The position numbers and the translations under genes were made by a program. From Myxocyprinus asiaticus (Eukaryota > Chordata > Actinopteri > Cypriniformes > Catostomidae), in contig NC_059356.1 of NCBI RefSeq assembly GCF_019703515.2, positions 26,093,197 to 26,157,196 on the forward strand: a stretch of 64,000 nt of DNA, given 5' to 3'. The notes below the pieces were generated by a model. It searched no databases. It was not told the origin of the DNA and saw only the letters and a list, made by a program, of their open reading frames with translations. This document shows positions 22,560 through 35,400 of the stretch, piece after piece. The first letter of the stretch is position 1, and every line of letters begins with the position of its first letter.

Positions 22560-24565
22560 AGCTTTTTGTTGTAATATTGAATCCATTCTATGACACGTTT
22601 TACCTGGTCTTGCCATTTTAGTATCACAAATTTTGTCTAGCCATAGATCCACTGTATATACAGTATGTAAAATCTCATAACTGATTATTTCGTGGTCACG
22701 TGCACAGTACCAAGCTTAGTTTTGGGGAATTCCCATGGCCTACTTTCTGGTAGTGACTGCTCCCATTCTCTGCAGGTCCTCGGTTGACCAGTTCAGGAGC
22801 GCCTCAAAGAATGTCTGGGGCAATTTGATCCCTTTTTTCTGCTTTTTAAATCTAGTAAAAGCAAATTATGGTTATTAATATGCATTGCTTTTTACCACAA
22901 GTGTTTTTTGAGGTGTCTGTATTATGATTCAGTTGTAACCAATCCTCAATCAACAGTCGCATTCTTAAATAGCATCAGCTCCCACTTTAGACAGTTTTCA
23001 CCTCCATCATACTTTGTTTCTCACCACCCTGTGATGTATGGTTCATTGTTGCTTGTGTGATGTGTTTTTGGGGATTTTATTTTAAACCTGACCTAAAGAT
23101 AGATCTACCAAGCCTGTGTGTTTGAATCTTGGCTCCATCACGTAAATCTTTTAAAATCCCTCTTCTGTTGGGCCATCAAAAACATTTAGGACTGTCTCCA
23201 CTTGGAGAGGAGAAAACACTAAGATGAAAGCATAGTTTTGAATGTTTCAGTGTCAATTTGAAGTGCCAATTGGTCTCCTTCTCCATCCCCTTAGGAGAAA
23301 GTTTCTTCTTCCATCCCTGGCTTTTTGAGCAGGAGGGATTCAATGTCCTTGTCCATGTCTTTGAATTAGCATTTTATTGTTTAGTGTTCCAAAACAACCA
23401 GGGTTCAGTACAGAATTATGTGGTGCTTTTAATACTTATATTGTTTTGAAATCCAGTCAGATTCTTGGCAACACATGAGACCATCTCTGCCAAAAATGTG
23501 TTGCAGTCGTATGGACTGTGTGCATGCACTCTATAGAAATGTACAGTATGCTCTATATTGTGTGTGTATGTATTTGTGTTTGTGTGTGAAATTTTGGGGA
23601 CATCCTCATTTGGTAAATCAAGCCATAAATAAAGCAAAAAAAAAAAAGTATAAAATTAAATAATAAAAAAAAGTTTATTTAAACAAGACTGATAGAGAGA
23701 TTTGTTATAATAGTGAGTTCCTGTTTGTGTATGTTCGAGGCTGTATGGTACCATTGATCGGATTTAAAGAAAATAATTCCTGAGGGAAGGTTATAAATGC
23801 TGCTTCGATCAAGTCTGCTGCAATGCTTGTGTAAACATACACAGAATCAGATTGTTTCATTAGAAATTGACAGTAAAAGCTATTGACTAAAACTATTGAA
23901 TGGGAAAAGTGAAACTACAATAGCTTGTTAAATAATACTGCTTGCAATACTTGAACCTGAATAAATGACATATGATAATTTCACCTGTTTAGAACATAAC
24001 CCGATAGTGCAGAACTTGGTGATTGTCTCATAATTATTGTTTTATTCATGATCTATGGACCCTAGTCAGGGTAGATGTCATGCAGTATTTAATATGATGT
24101 GAATGAGGAAGAGGCTATGACGTGAATAAAAATGCTTTACAGTACAAGTCATCTTAATCAAATCACAGAATGCAGTTGCAGTTTCACTTGGTTTATTAAC
24201 AGAAAGAATATGCCTCTAGGAATTGACCTTGAGATCTTAGTCAAGCCCCGGTACCACAGAGCCATGTAACATCATTAAGCATTTTTTTGAGTGGTAAATC
24301 TTAAGTGCAACGTTGCTCAGTATCTTAATCTGATTCATTCAGTTGATTATTTATTTTATTTGATTCTGTTTTCTAGCCATAGGGAAAGATAAACAGTAAT
24401 ATCTACCAGTGTAGAAAGAGAGAGACAAAGCAGGAAACGAAAGCATAACATTTTCACAAACATAGTCTTGAACAAAGAATAATCTCCACTTTCACTTTAA
24501 CTTCCGCATTCTTATTCTTTTGTTTTTGGCGATTCGCGTTCTTAATGCATAGTGCAATATACTGG
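22560..24565. other. Non-coding, nothing recognised
   Basis: No exons, and no repeat ends recognised. Short GT-rich stretch near 23560. Confidence 0.4.
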
Positions 24566-24569
24566 TCAG

Positions 24570-24888
24570 GACAGTTCAAAGGTGGAGATTTATAGTTAAA
24601 AAGGACTTAAAAATGTATCTGTTTCTCACCCACACCTATCATATCACTTCTGAAGACATGGATTTAACCACTGGAGTCTTATGGTCTTATGTGATTTTTG
24701 GAGATTCAAAGTTCTGGTCACCATTCACTTGAATTGTGAGGACCTACAGAGCTGAAATATTCTTCTAAAGATCTTTATTTTTGTTCAGCAGAAGAAAGAA
24801 ATTCACACACATCTGTGGTGGCATGAGGGTGAGTAAATGATGAGAGAATTTTCCTTTTGGGGTGAACTATCCCTTTAACTTGTCCTAA
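24570..24888. mobile_element. TTAAAGG-family element, right half
   Basis: It has GGAGATTTATAGTTAAAAAGG, ACATGGATTTAACCACTGGAG and AGTAAATGATGAGAGAATTT, and ends GGGTGAACTATCCCTTTAA. The left arm is missing. Confidence 0.75.
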
Positions 24889-26129
24889 AATGTAATGAGC
24901 AGTGATGACCGCTTAAAAATGAAATACTAATGGCAGCCTTTATGGCAGTTCAGCCTTCCTATAATTGGACAGAGGCTGAGTGGTTATCTTGGAAACGGCA
25001 AAGTTATTGACCTTGTACAATGAATCCATATCAGTTTCAGAGCAGGAATGGGAAAATAACACACAGATGTAAGAGATTAATGTTTATCAGTTGCCCCCTT
25101 TTCCTTCGAATGAGTGTAGCTCGCCTGAGCCCTTGGGGCAAGAGTTCACAGATGAGGACCTCACACGCATGTGCACCACCAAGTGTTGAAACTGAGTCAC
25201 AGCTGCTTTAGAGATGTGGTTTGGTGTAGCCTCAAGAATGGTGGTACATGAACCCCAGGGTGTAATTTAGCTGGTTCGAAGGGCTTACTTGGAAAGATTT
25301 CGATTTAACTTTTTATTTTATTTTTTTAAGTTGCACTCTGCTTTTTTTTTTATTACTGTCTAAACTTTAAACAGAAACAAATTAATATTATTTATTTTAA
25401 ATATATTTACAATGATGCACCTTCACATGAGATGAAACCTCTAGACATAACAGTTTTAAAGAAAAATGCTGCTTTATGTGGTGATGGGTGAGCGCCCCAT
25501 GCTGACATAATATGACCAGACAAAGATTATTTGCTTTATCTTGACAATCCCCTTTAACTGGATGCTTTTACATACTCTCATGGCTTACTGTGAATAGCAC
25601 ATTTCTTCGATGGCATCAGTAACTTTGCTGCTATGTGTCAGCACAATTTAAACACAAATATTACTCAATGCACCTTTAAACTAATAAAATAGAAAAGGTG
25701 ACATAAATGCTAGGGCTTTCAAAGAAAATAAAATGAAATGTGTGTTATATTTGCCAGTTTTATACATTTGTGTGGATGTGACTTAAACTGCGCTAGTTTA
25801 AAATGTAGATTTTTTTTAAAAGTAACATTAATAATATAAATGATATTGCTGCATTATATTCGTTATAATGTGAGTTTAAAAGATCACATTTCTGGTTTGG
25901 TGTTTATAAAGGGGAACTTCAGCTTTACAAATGGGGCTGTGGGGGTGCGTATGACAATAACGGTTGGGAAACACTGCAGGAAGAAGTTTTGCAATGAAGA
26001 GGTGCCATGTAGATGACTTGGTTGGATAAATTTACTGTTTGTCTCTTTATTCTTGAACAATGTACCGTATGTTACATAATTCAAAGAGATGATCAGTGTG
26101 ATTCATGTCTCTTATTGTCTCTCAAACAG
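24889..26129. other. Non-coding, nothing recognised
   Basis: AT-rich. AATGCACCTTTAAAC near 25668 looks like one end of a short DNA element whose other end I did not find. Confidence 0.35.
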
Positions 26130-26295
26130 GTATAAAGGGTGTCCAGTTTGGCCGAGAGCCAGATAAACACACAGGGGATGTCACCATGAATAAACCAATG
26201 GCAGCTGACTGATACTGACACTGCATATGCTGAGCACATCAGCGAGGGTTGGGTTTGTCTCAGTCTCGTGTGATTGGACGCTGAATGGCATTAAG
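26130..26295 (+). other. Candidate non-coding leader exon
   Basis: A strong acceptor-like tract (TCTTATTGTCTCTCAAACAG) ends at 26129, and TTAAG then GTGAAT gives a donor at 26295/26296. Between them is a short upstream-type frame (ATG in CACCATGAA, nine codons). It could be a 5'UTR exon of thra, whose coding exons lie 14 kb downstream on the same strand. Splice sites of this quality also occur by chance. Confidence 0.2.
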
Positions 26296-26520
26296 GTGAA
26301 TGGAACACAACGAGCAGGACCTTAACCTGCCAGAGGGAGATGAGTCACAGTGAGTTATTGTGCGTATGTGTGTATGTGTGTGTGAGCTTTTATATAATGA
26401 ATGGTAATTCTAGATGTGGAGCTCAATCACAGTAAATAATCTCAACAAAATAATCATACCCAGAATAACGTTAATATTAATAAAAATTAAGGCTGTCGAT
26501 TTTATGCTTTAATTCAGTGT

Positions 26521-26522
<2 letters not shown>

Positions 26523-26556
<34 letters not shown>
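26523..26556. repeat. (TA)n microsatellite
   Basis: About 34 bp of TA. Confidence 0.93.
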
Positions 26557-26558
<2 letters not shown>

Positions 26559-26592
26559 GCATTTAATCATGTACCCTGTACACATGTAATTT

Positions 26593-26735
26593 CCATCTTC
26601 TTCTTCTTCTTCTTCTTTCGGCTGCTCCCGTTAGGGGTCACCACAGCGGACCATCCGTGATCCGCTCATGATCCGGCACTGGTTTTACGCCAGATGCCCT
26701 TCCTGACGCATCCCCCAGTGTCTGTGGGACTCTAT
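26593..26735. repeat. Fragment of a dispersed fish repeat next to (CTT)n
   Basis: A CTT run is followed by TCGGCTGCTCCCGTTAGGGG and CACCACAGCGGA...GATGCCCTTCCTGACGCA, a sequence seen repeatedly in fish genomes as part of a retroposon 3' region. Family not assigned. Confidence 0.5.
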
Positions 26736-28150
26736 GCATGTAATTTCTATAATAAGGAATTTTTCTACCAACAGAGCAATTAAATTTGTTTTTCCGAGTC
26801 ACAGTCAGCAGGGGGCAGTCAGCGCTACTCCAGCTGTATAGGGAATAAACCGACAGCAGAGTGCAGGGGTCTTGAGATGTGTTTTTTTTTAAGTTTCAAA
26901 CTATGTTTAACTTGACACAGCATCCTAAAATAGTGACATTTATGGCTAGAAATGCTGAAAACAGTGGTTCTTTTGTAAAATAACTTTTGTAAACTGCAGC
27001 ACCTGTGTATGGTGCCCCCCCCCCCCCCGGCCCATCCCCCCCCAGCACCCTAACCAATGAAAAACAAATAAATAAGCATACTGTATACTGTATGCTACTG
27101 TTCATATAAATATTAAAACATTTTATTAAAACAACAATGTAGCCTTCAAGTAGTAAACATTGCTTCAAGCTTTTAAAGTCAAAATTCAAGAGCCAGTAAT
27201 AAAATAGAGTAATAAAATAGAGAACAGAGTAAACAGTGCTGAACAGTATTTTTTTTGTAATAGCAGCAATTAAGCATAAAAAAAAACATGATATTATGAA
27301 ACATTAAAAAGTAATCTAATGCAAAATAAAAGTACTTTAAATTATTGACATATTCTTTACTTTGATTATTAGATATGCATAAATACTGATTCAATGTTGT
27401 CAGAGTTTGATTGAGAGGTTGACCAGTCACTGAAATTCATTTAAAGCTGCTAAAGTTGAGGACAGTGAGTCAGTGTGCCTTTCTCATTTTCTTGTCAATA
27501 GTGTTGTTTGATTAATATTAACAATAGGCCTATAGCTGCAGGTCTATTAGGCTGCATTTACACATCGCACAGATCTGATATTTTGAGATATAAGATTTTT
27601 GTCCTGTCTGCTTACACTCTTGTAATACATTAACGGCTGTGTTTACATTAACATTGCGTCAAGAAGGGCATTTTGACCAAGAAGCACGTTTGACTGTTCA
27701 CATGTGCAGCTGCGTTCAGAACGAGACAGGAGCACTCCAAAAAGCACGCCCAGACATACGCATGTGAGTGTTTGAAAGCAGACGGCGGTACTTCAACAGC
27801 GCGCGGGTACTGAATTCAATCAGTAGGCTACTTGGTACTTCCGGTACTTTTGACATCGTGGCTGTGAATAGAGCAGAGATTACGCTGCACCCAGTTTGGG
27901 ATGCAGTGACATGGACCCCCGAAAATAGCGTCGACGGAACACAACAACGTGTCCTCCTGTATTGACTCAATTGCAAAACTGATTGCTGTGGACTGTAGGC
28001 CAATGAAAGGCTTATGTTCAATGAAATGGAAAAATAACCAACAATTTATTGACTTCTAAAGGCACTTTTTGTATTGTCTAATCACTAGTCTGCCACAGTA
28101 ATGTAATGATCTGAATTTTCAGAATTTTTATATTTATTATATTTATAATA
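26736..28150. other. Non-coding; poly-C tract at about 27016
   Basis: No gene. Poly-C runs occur at about 27016-27028 and 27037-27043. About 27.6-27.95 kb is CpG-richer but shows no clear structure. Confidence 0.4.
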
Positions 28151-28152
28151 TA

Positions 28153-29379
28153 TACTGGCAGCCAAACGTTTGGAATAATGTACAGATTTTGCTTTTATGG
28201 AAAGAAATTTGTACATTTATTAACCATAGTGGCATTCAGCTGATCACAATGTATAGTCAGGACATTAATAACGTGAAAAATGACAATAACATTTTGAAAA
28301 AAATATTCAGAACATCTTAAACTACTTCAAAGAGTTCTCATCAAAAAATCCTCCATGTGCAGCAATGACAGCTTTGCAGATCCGTGGCATTCTAGCTGTC
28401 AGTTTGTCCAGATACTCAGGTGACATTTCACCCCACGCTTCCTGTATCACTTGCCATAGATGTGGCTGTCTTGTCGGGCACTTTTCACGCACCTTACAGT
28501 CTAGCTGATCCCACAAAAGCTCAATGGGGTTAAGATCCATAACACTCTTTTCCAATTATCTGTTATCCAATGTCTGTGTTTCTTTGCCCACTCTAACCTT
28601 TTCTTTTTGTTTTTCTGTTTCAAAAGTGTCTTTTTCTTTGCAATTCTTCCCATAAGGCCTGCACCCCTGAGTCTTCTCTTTACTGTTGTACATGAAACTG
28701 GTGTTGAGCAGGTAGAATTCGATGAAGCTGTCAGCTGAGGACATGTGAGGCGTCTATTTCTCAAACTAGAGACTCTGATGTACTTATCCTCTTGTTGAGT
28801 TGTACATCTGGGCCTTCCACATCTCTTTCTGTCCTTGTTAGAGCCAGTTGTCCTTCATCTTTGAAGACTGTAGTGTACATCTTTGTATGAAATCTTCAGT
28901 TTTTTTCAATTTCAAGCATTGTATGGCCTTCATTCCTCAAAACAATGATTGACTGACGAGTTTCTAGAGAAAGCTGTTTCTTTTTTGCCATTTTTGACCT
29001 AATATTGACCTTAAGACATGCCACTCTATTGCATACTGTGGCAACTCAAAAACACAAAGACAATGTTAAGCTTCATTTAACGAACCAAATAGCTTTCAGC
29101 AGTGTTTGATATAATGGCAAGTGATTTTCTAGTACCAAATTAGTAATTTAGCATGATTACTAAAGGATAAGGTGTTGGAGTGATGGCTGCTAGAAATGGG
29201 GCCTGTCTAGATTTGACCAAAAATGACTTTTTTCTAATAGTGATGGTGCTGTTTTTTACATCAGTAATGTCCTGACTATACTTTGTGATCAGTTGAATGC
29301 CACTTTGGTGAAATAAAGTACCAATTTCCTTCTGAAAGAGCAAAATCTGTACATTATGCCAAACGTTTGGCCACCAGTG
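28153..29379 (-). mobile_element. Tc1-like deletion derivative, copy 1
   Basis: 1227 bp between TA dinucleotides (28151-28152 and 29380-29381). The inverted ends are TACTGGCAGCCAAACGTTTGG on the left and CCAAACGTTTGGCCACCAGTG on the right. On the minus strand the N-terminal transposase part (start MAKKKQLSLETRQS near 28990) and the C-terminal part (DLNPIELLWDQLD... to 28322) are joined directly. The catalytic middle, between NWKRVLW and DLNPIELL, is missing. Other stops are present, so it cannot make transposase. Confidence 0.88.
28322..28992 (-). pseudogene. Tc1-like transposase remnant lacking the catalytic core
   Basis: The N-terminal DNA-binding region is frameshifted, with RLEWAKKHRHW near 28590. 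A deletion then joins NWKRVLW to the region around DLNPIELLWDQL, removing the first two catalytic aspartates. The C-terminus runs to RMPRICKAVIAAHGGFFDEN. The same junction occurs in the copy at 32766-33242. Confidence 0.82.
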
Positions 29380-29601
29380 TATATATTATACTTATAATTA
29401 TTTTGATTAGTATATTTTACATTATTTTGGGGGTCTTTTTCAGCAGATATTGATATATGCAATTATTAATGCGAATAATTAATTAAATGTATCAGCATAA
29501 CGTAATTCATTTTATTACAATTTTCATTGATCGACAGCCCTACAAAAATTAAGGGAAAAAATAAACCCAGACAGGGTGAACAGGACCCCAATGCGAAGTG
29601 G

Positions 29602-30088
29602 ATTATTACACTGCTATTAACCAACTAAATAAATATATGTACATAAAAGATTGATTTGTGTTGAAATTATGTAATTATGTGAGAAGAAATAAATTGCTAA
29701 ACAGCTGAAATTCACCTCCGGTTTGCGTCGAAGTTCTTTTGGTGTTTATTTTGTGAAAATGACCGTCTGACTTCTCATAATCCAGCCCATTACAAGACTT
29801 CTTGCCAAATAAATAAAAAAATGGGCATGAAACATTGATTTGCACTGAAATTATGTAATTATGTGAGAAGTAATAAATCGCTGAGCAGCTGAGTTGCACC
29901 TCCAGTTTCAGAGTTTTGTTGGTGTTTATTTTTTAATTAATGACTGTCTGACTGCTCATTATCCAACTCATTAAAATACTAATTGCCAAATAAATAAATA
30001 AAAGCACATGAAATATTGACATATCGGACCGCTAGATGGTGAAACTGACCAATCAGAATCGAGTAATCCAGAGAGCAGTGTAATAAAT
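29602..30088. mobile_element. DNA element with internal tandem repeat of about 183 bp
   Basis: The ends ATTATTACACTGCT (29602-29615) and AGCAGTGTAATAAAT (30074-30088) are inverted. Inside, a unit of about 183 bp that contains GAAATTATGTAATTATGTG (near 29660 and 29845) is repeated twice, and a partial third copy starts near 30004. No coding frame. Confidence 0.65.
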
Positions 30089-30120
30089 AGGCAAATGAGT
30101 TCATATTATTATTAATACGT

Positions 30121-30678
30121 TTAAAGGAGCAATATGCATTAACATAAAGCATTTAAAATGGGTACTGCAGTCCAAATTCAAAATATTGGAGAGAGTTGTC
30201 TCCCCACCCCCCCTCCCCAGACTCGAAGCTCACGCTGGTTGCCAGGTTGAGGACACGCAACAGGAACGAGCAAACTGACAATGGCAATGTCAGTTGATCA
30301 GCTAATGTATACATTTGCAATGTTTTTATTGTTTGCAAATTATAAACCAGCTCATGTGGAGTTTGTTATAAGTCTGTCAATGTTAGCTAGATGTAGGCCT
30401 ATTGCTGGCTTCCATGGCTGCAACGCGCTGTGTTTGCCCGCTAACTTGTTTCAAATCTGGCAACCCGGGGTGTCGAAATACTATTGGGAAATGGGCAGTG
30501 GACAGGTTCACACAGGCCAAAACACAAACAGAAATTCAGGCCCCGAACGGACATTTCAAAGTAGAATAAATTGGCTGTAGCCAGTATTTCAATTTAGCAT
30601 ATTTCCTAAATCTCTGATAACATATTGTGATAATTTTATGCTTTAGCACAGTAAATATATTACATATTGCACCTTTAA
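30121..30678. mobile_element. Short DNA element with TTAAAGGAGCAATATG ends
   Basis: The left end TTAAAGGAGCAATATGC and the right end CATATTGCACCTTTAA are inverted with one mismatch. There is no transposase; a 99-codon frame inside has no domain. Confidence 0.65.
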
Positions 30679-32384
30679 ATCTTTGATTTTAAAGTTACAG
30701 TATGTATCTTTTGGCCCTCTAGCTGTTAAAGCATAAAAATGCAAATTACGTACTTACATTTTACATGATTTGTGATTTGGCTCTGCTCTTCTGCGCGGAT
30801 TAATCTTACGGTTTGAGGACTCGGAGATATTTACCTGCAGAGCAGGAGTCATGAGCCGATAAGGATATTTTCATGTTGATATTATGTTATTCGTGTAAAC
30901 ATTTAGAATTGATAAATGACTTAATTTGAGGAAGATAAACAACTCTCTTAATTGTATTTTAAATGATTATTCAAGTGTTTTATCCACTGCACAATACACA
31001 TTAATGTTTGTATTGTACTACACATATCAAGATAAGAGGTGAAACTTGAGAAATTACTGATATGAGTTCAATTCAAGATGCAACATTTTTATAATACATT
31101 CTACAGCCTCAGTGGGCAATGCAAGTTAAACCATAATACTACAATAGTACGTCTATACACTGCACACAATAAAACTATAAAGCCAAATGCAAAACAAGGA
31201 TATAATATATATATATTTTATTTTATTTTTTTTTTATTTTTTTTTTCTGCTAAAAGGACAATGGAAAGTGACAATGATTTACGCATTTCTGTGACTGGGG
31301 TAAAAAAAAAGTAAATAGCGGCACACACACTTTGGGAATCTCAAAACTGCACCAATGTTATAAAATACTCAGAAGTCAGGAATATAACTCAATATGTTAC
31401 AGTAATTTCGCCGGAAAAATGAAACTTATAAACACATCGCGATCGGTACACATGACAACTGTTCGATTAAAGCATGACAAACAATATAAGCTTCAACAAC
31501 CCTACCAGAAAACAAATCCAAGCATTACAGCAGGTAAAAAAGCTTTGCTATACTGTTAAAAACAGTTAAACATCCATTAGAAGAAGGATTTCACGCTACT
31601 GCTCATGCAAGTCGGGACACAGCCGGACCTTTCTGAGCTTACGAACATGACGTAAACAGGGTTTAAAAATCAGTGAGTTCCGGGGTGGTGTCCCTTTTCA
31701 GTAAGTTACTAAAATCCTCTCACCAGTACCTGACTCCTGCTCAGAAGACTCTCCCTCACTCTCTGACCTCGAGCCTTGTGGTTGTGCCCCATCTTGAATA
31801 GAAGAATTAGACTTTTCACTTATTTTTATATGCAATAGTATTGTCAATATACTGGATATATTGTTATGCTAAATATATAACACATGTAGAATAATGTATA
31901 TATCTGCACTTTTAATTTTAGTATTCTGAATACTAAAATTTATATTTGTTTTACTTAAAATATGCTTTACTTTGAAACACAAAGTTATATAATACTTCCT
32001 TCTATGTCAAATTAATATGAGGAAAAAAATACTTCACTGAAGACACAGTGTGAAGGATCTTTTGCTATATATTTTCATCATGATTCAGGATTCAACTGCT
32101 TGCTTTCTCGTGCTTTGAATCCAGCTTTGCAAACTCTCCCTTTAGCAGCCTCTCTCTGCTCTTTCTCTTTCTCTCTCTTTTAAATTTTTTACAGTATGCA
32201 ACACACAATTTGAACATATTCAATATTGTGATGTGCAGACCTGGCATTATTTAACATTATGCAAATAAATTCCACAGTTACCTCCACTGTTATTTATATT
32301 TACTTGACTGACATAGACTTTCCTTATAGACTTTCCGTACATACAGTAATACAAAGTGAATTGTAGTAGATTGCTTGCTACATA
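30679..32384. other. Non-coding, nothing recognised
   Basis: AT-rich. AAAGTTACAGTATGTATC at about 30691 resembles another repeat end, unpaired. Confidence 0.4.
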
Positions 32385-33411
32385 CACTGGCGGCCAAAAG
32401 TTTGGAATAATGTACAGATTTTGCTGTTTCGGAAGGAAACTGGTACTTTAATTCACCAAAGTGGCATTCCACTGATCACAAAGTATAGTCAGGACATTAC
32501 TGATGTGAAAAAACAGCACCATCACTATTTGAAAAAAGTAATTTTGATCAAATCTAGACAGGTCCCATTTCCAGCTGCCATCACTCCAACACCTTATCCT
32601 TGAGTAATCATGCTAAATTGCTAATTTGGTACTAGAAAATCACTTGCCATTATATCAAACACAGTTGAAAGATATTTGGTTCGTTAAATGAAGTTAACAT
32701 TGTCTTTGTGTTTGCCACAGTATGCAATAGAGTGGCATGTCTTAAGGTCAATATTAGGTCAAAAATGGCAAAAAAGAAACAGCTTTCTCTAGAAACTCGT
32801 CAGTCAATCATTGTTTTGAGGAATGTCATCTGACAGCTTCATTGAATTCTACCCGCTCAACACCAGTTTCATGTACAACAGTAAAGAGAAGACTCAGGGG
32901 TGCAGACCTTATGGGAAGAATTGCAAAGAAAAAGACACTTTTGAAACAGAAAAACAAAAAGAAAAGGTTAGAGTGGGCAAAGAAACACAGACATTGGACA
33001 ACAGATAATTGGAAAAGAGTGTTATGGATCTTAACCCCATTGAGCTTTTGTGGGATCAGCTAGACTGTAAGGTGCGTGAGAAGTGCCCGAAAAGACAGCC
33101 ACATCTATGGCAAGTGATACAGGAAGCGTGGGGTGAAATGTCACCTGAGTATCTGGACAAACTGACAGCTAGAATGCCAAGGATCTGCAAAGCTGTCATT
33201 GCTGCACGTGGAGGATTTTTTGATGAGAACTCTTTGAAGTAGTTTAAGAAGTTCTGAAAAATTTTTTCAAATTGTAATAGTAATTTTTCATGTTATTAAT
33301 ATCCTGACTATACATTGTGATCAGTTGAATGCCACTTTGATGAATAAAAGTACCAATTTCTTTCCATAAGAGCAAAATCTGTACATTATTCAAAACTTTT
33401 GGCCGCCAGTG
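32385..33411 (+). mobile_element. Tc1-like deletion derivative, copy 2
   Basis: 1027 bp between TA dinucleotides (32383-32384 and 33412-33413). The ends CACTGGCGGCCAAAAG and CTTTTGGCCGCCAGTG are perfectly inverted. It is the same element as 28153-29379, in the opposite orientation and with the same catalytic-core deletion. It also has a further deletion of about 200 bp directly after the N-terminal stretch VLRN. Confidence 0.88.
32766..33242 (+). pseudogene. Tc1-like transposase remnant lacking the catalytic core
   Basis: It starts MAKKKQLSLETRQSIIVLRN and hits a stop three codons later because of the extra deletion. The remaining frames match copy 1: KEKVRVGKETQ in one frame, then DLNPIELLWDQLDCKVREK to the end (33009-33242). 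Only the last catalytic-region residues (PIELLW) remain. Confidence 0.82.
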
Positions 33412-33413
33412 TA

Positions 33414-34945
33414 TATTCAGTTCAGCAACAGTTCAAGGGCTTACTTTATTTTTATAATTCTTTATCATTTATATTATAATGTTATGAATTAGCTGTGCAG
33501 CAATTGTTGTATTTGGAAAACCTACATTTCAGTTTAAATAACATCAAAATGAAAAGGTTTAGTTTTTAGAGACTTACGTTTGCTCTGCGATCTGATGGTT
33601 TACCTTATAAACTATTCCCTGTTTTTAATGCATTTGGGCCCGTTTAAGCATTATCATAAAATTAATATGCATTTATGATGCATTTGGACCCACTTAGGGC
33701 CCCTCTCCACCATTGCACATGATTCGCTGCACTGCAAAACAGCCGTTTAGAGCACGTTTATATAAATCAACTGTATACTATATATACAGTATATAAAATC
33801 CCGCAGACCGTGTTGTACTATTCATCATACTGTATATAAATCGCTTTGACAGTGTGGATAAAAAGAGTCTGCAAAGCTTTCTCCAGAGGGGCACGATGCA
33901 CCACAGTTGCACAGGAGGGCAAAAGAGCTGTCACCCCTATGTGCACATCCCTAGTAGTGTGCTACCATTTTGGGAACGTTACTTACAGATAATGATGATC
34001 ATTGCTTTTTTTTTTTTTTGCTGAACACGGTATGCTGCCAGCAATAATCTGCCTGCTGTTTACATGCAGCTTTTTGATTATTGTCAGTTTAAGTGCCGAA
34101 AATGAAAAGTATTGGGTTTTCACAATTCACAACTCTAAACTCACAGTGGACACAAAACATTTTAGCCCACTGTCTAAACTGAATTATACATGCAGACACT
34201 CAAAGGAGAAGTTTTCGACCGCTGATTTTTAATTCAGTTGTAAATATATCTCTAAAAGTTATTTTTTAATGTGACCTCACAGCTAGTTACGGCCATGGAC
34301 GTAAACATGCAAGGACAAATGACGTACACCTGTGATTTCATGCCAAATCTGACCCGACAACTCTAAATAAAAATCATTATTTTAGGCTTACCGTAGTGAA
34401 TCGGGGTAAGATAAGGACAGGGTTTTGAACATAGTTTTTTTATGTACTAACTCAGTAATTAACTTTTGTTAATTGTAACCCAAAAAAAGCTTAAGTAGTG
34501 CAGCTTTACGGGCATTTTTGTTTATGTTTGTACGATAACATTCTTTGATCCTTTGTTGTTTTTTCACATGATGTCCAGTGTAAAATTTGGTCCTGAAGTG
34601 AAAACAGTTGAAAACCACTGGTTTGCATGGATATATGGAGTCATTACTTCACAGATATTCTGGAAGCTTTTCAGAACATTATGCAGATTCTCAGTCTTTA
34701 ACATTACCAAAGCAAATGTGATTGTAATCCAGAATTCCTGATGATTTGTCCAAGTGTGTGATGTGTTTAAGAGGAAGCTGTCAACAGTACACGCATACGA
34801 TTAGATGAGAAAAGGACAAATAGAGAGTGAGATTAGAGTGCCTAAGAGAGAGAGAAAGATAGAGATGGCCAGATGGGGCCACTGTATAACAAGGGACAAT
34901 TCAGGACACTGACTCATGACAAAAGTCTGTAGATTGTCTGTGAGC
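33414..34945. other. Non-coding, nothing recognised
   Basis: AT-rich, no exon recognised. Confidence 0.4.
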
Positions 34946-34962
34946 AGCATGTCACTGAGGCA

Positions 34963-34994
34963 GAGAGAGAGAGAGAGTGTGTGTGTGTGTGTGT
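34963..34994. repeat. (GA)n(GT)n microsatellite
   Basis: Compound GA then GT repeat. Confidence 0.9.
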
Positions 34995-35129
34995 ATTTGG
35001 AGCGCAGAAGCACGTGTCTCTCTGTGAGCTGCCTCATGGTCGTGCCCTCCCCCCAGACTTTGAGTTACCGCGTCAACACAACCACACACACTCTCACACA
35101 CACACAGTTTTAGGCCCCTGTGGGTCAGT

Positions 35130-35400
35130 TCTGGTATTATTATGCAGCTAGAGAAGCTTCAGACGGTTCGCTGTAAGGCAGAATTTTCCCAAGCCCTGCT
35201 TCGCCTCGACCGCCATTTAATTACGCTGCTATAATTTGATAAGCAGAAGGCTTCACTGAAATGCTTATTCACTCCAAGCATGCTCATCTCTCCACACCTC
35301 AGCCCATCTCTCCATCTGTTCTCCTCGAAAGCATTTGCAGGAATTAAAAGCAGGAAGTGGAACCGTGACATCCTCTCGTGGACTTTGCTTTGATGTTCAG
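35130..35400. other. Candidate conserved non-coding element
   Basis: This stretch is free of repeat signatures and of balanced base composition. It contains homeodomain-type sites (CCATTTAATTACGCTG) and upstream of thra would be a reasonable place for an enhancer. This is inference from composition only. Confidence 0.2.

Noticed and set aside
29644..30016. CRISPR-like array
   Set aside because: Only two to three units of about 183 bp inside a DNA element in a vertebrate genome; no spacer-repeat pattern.
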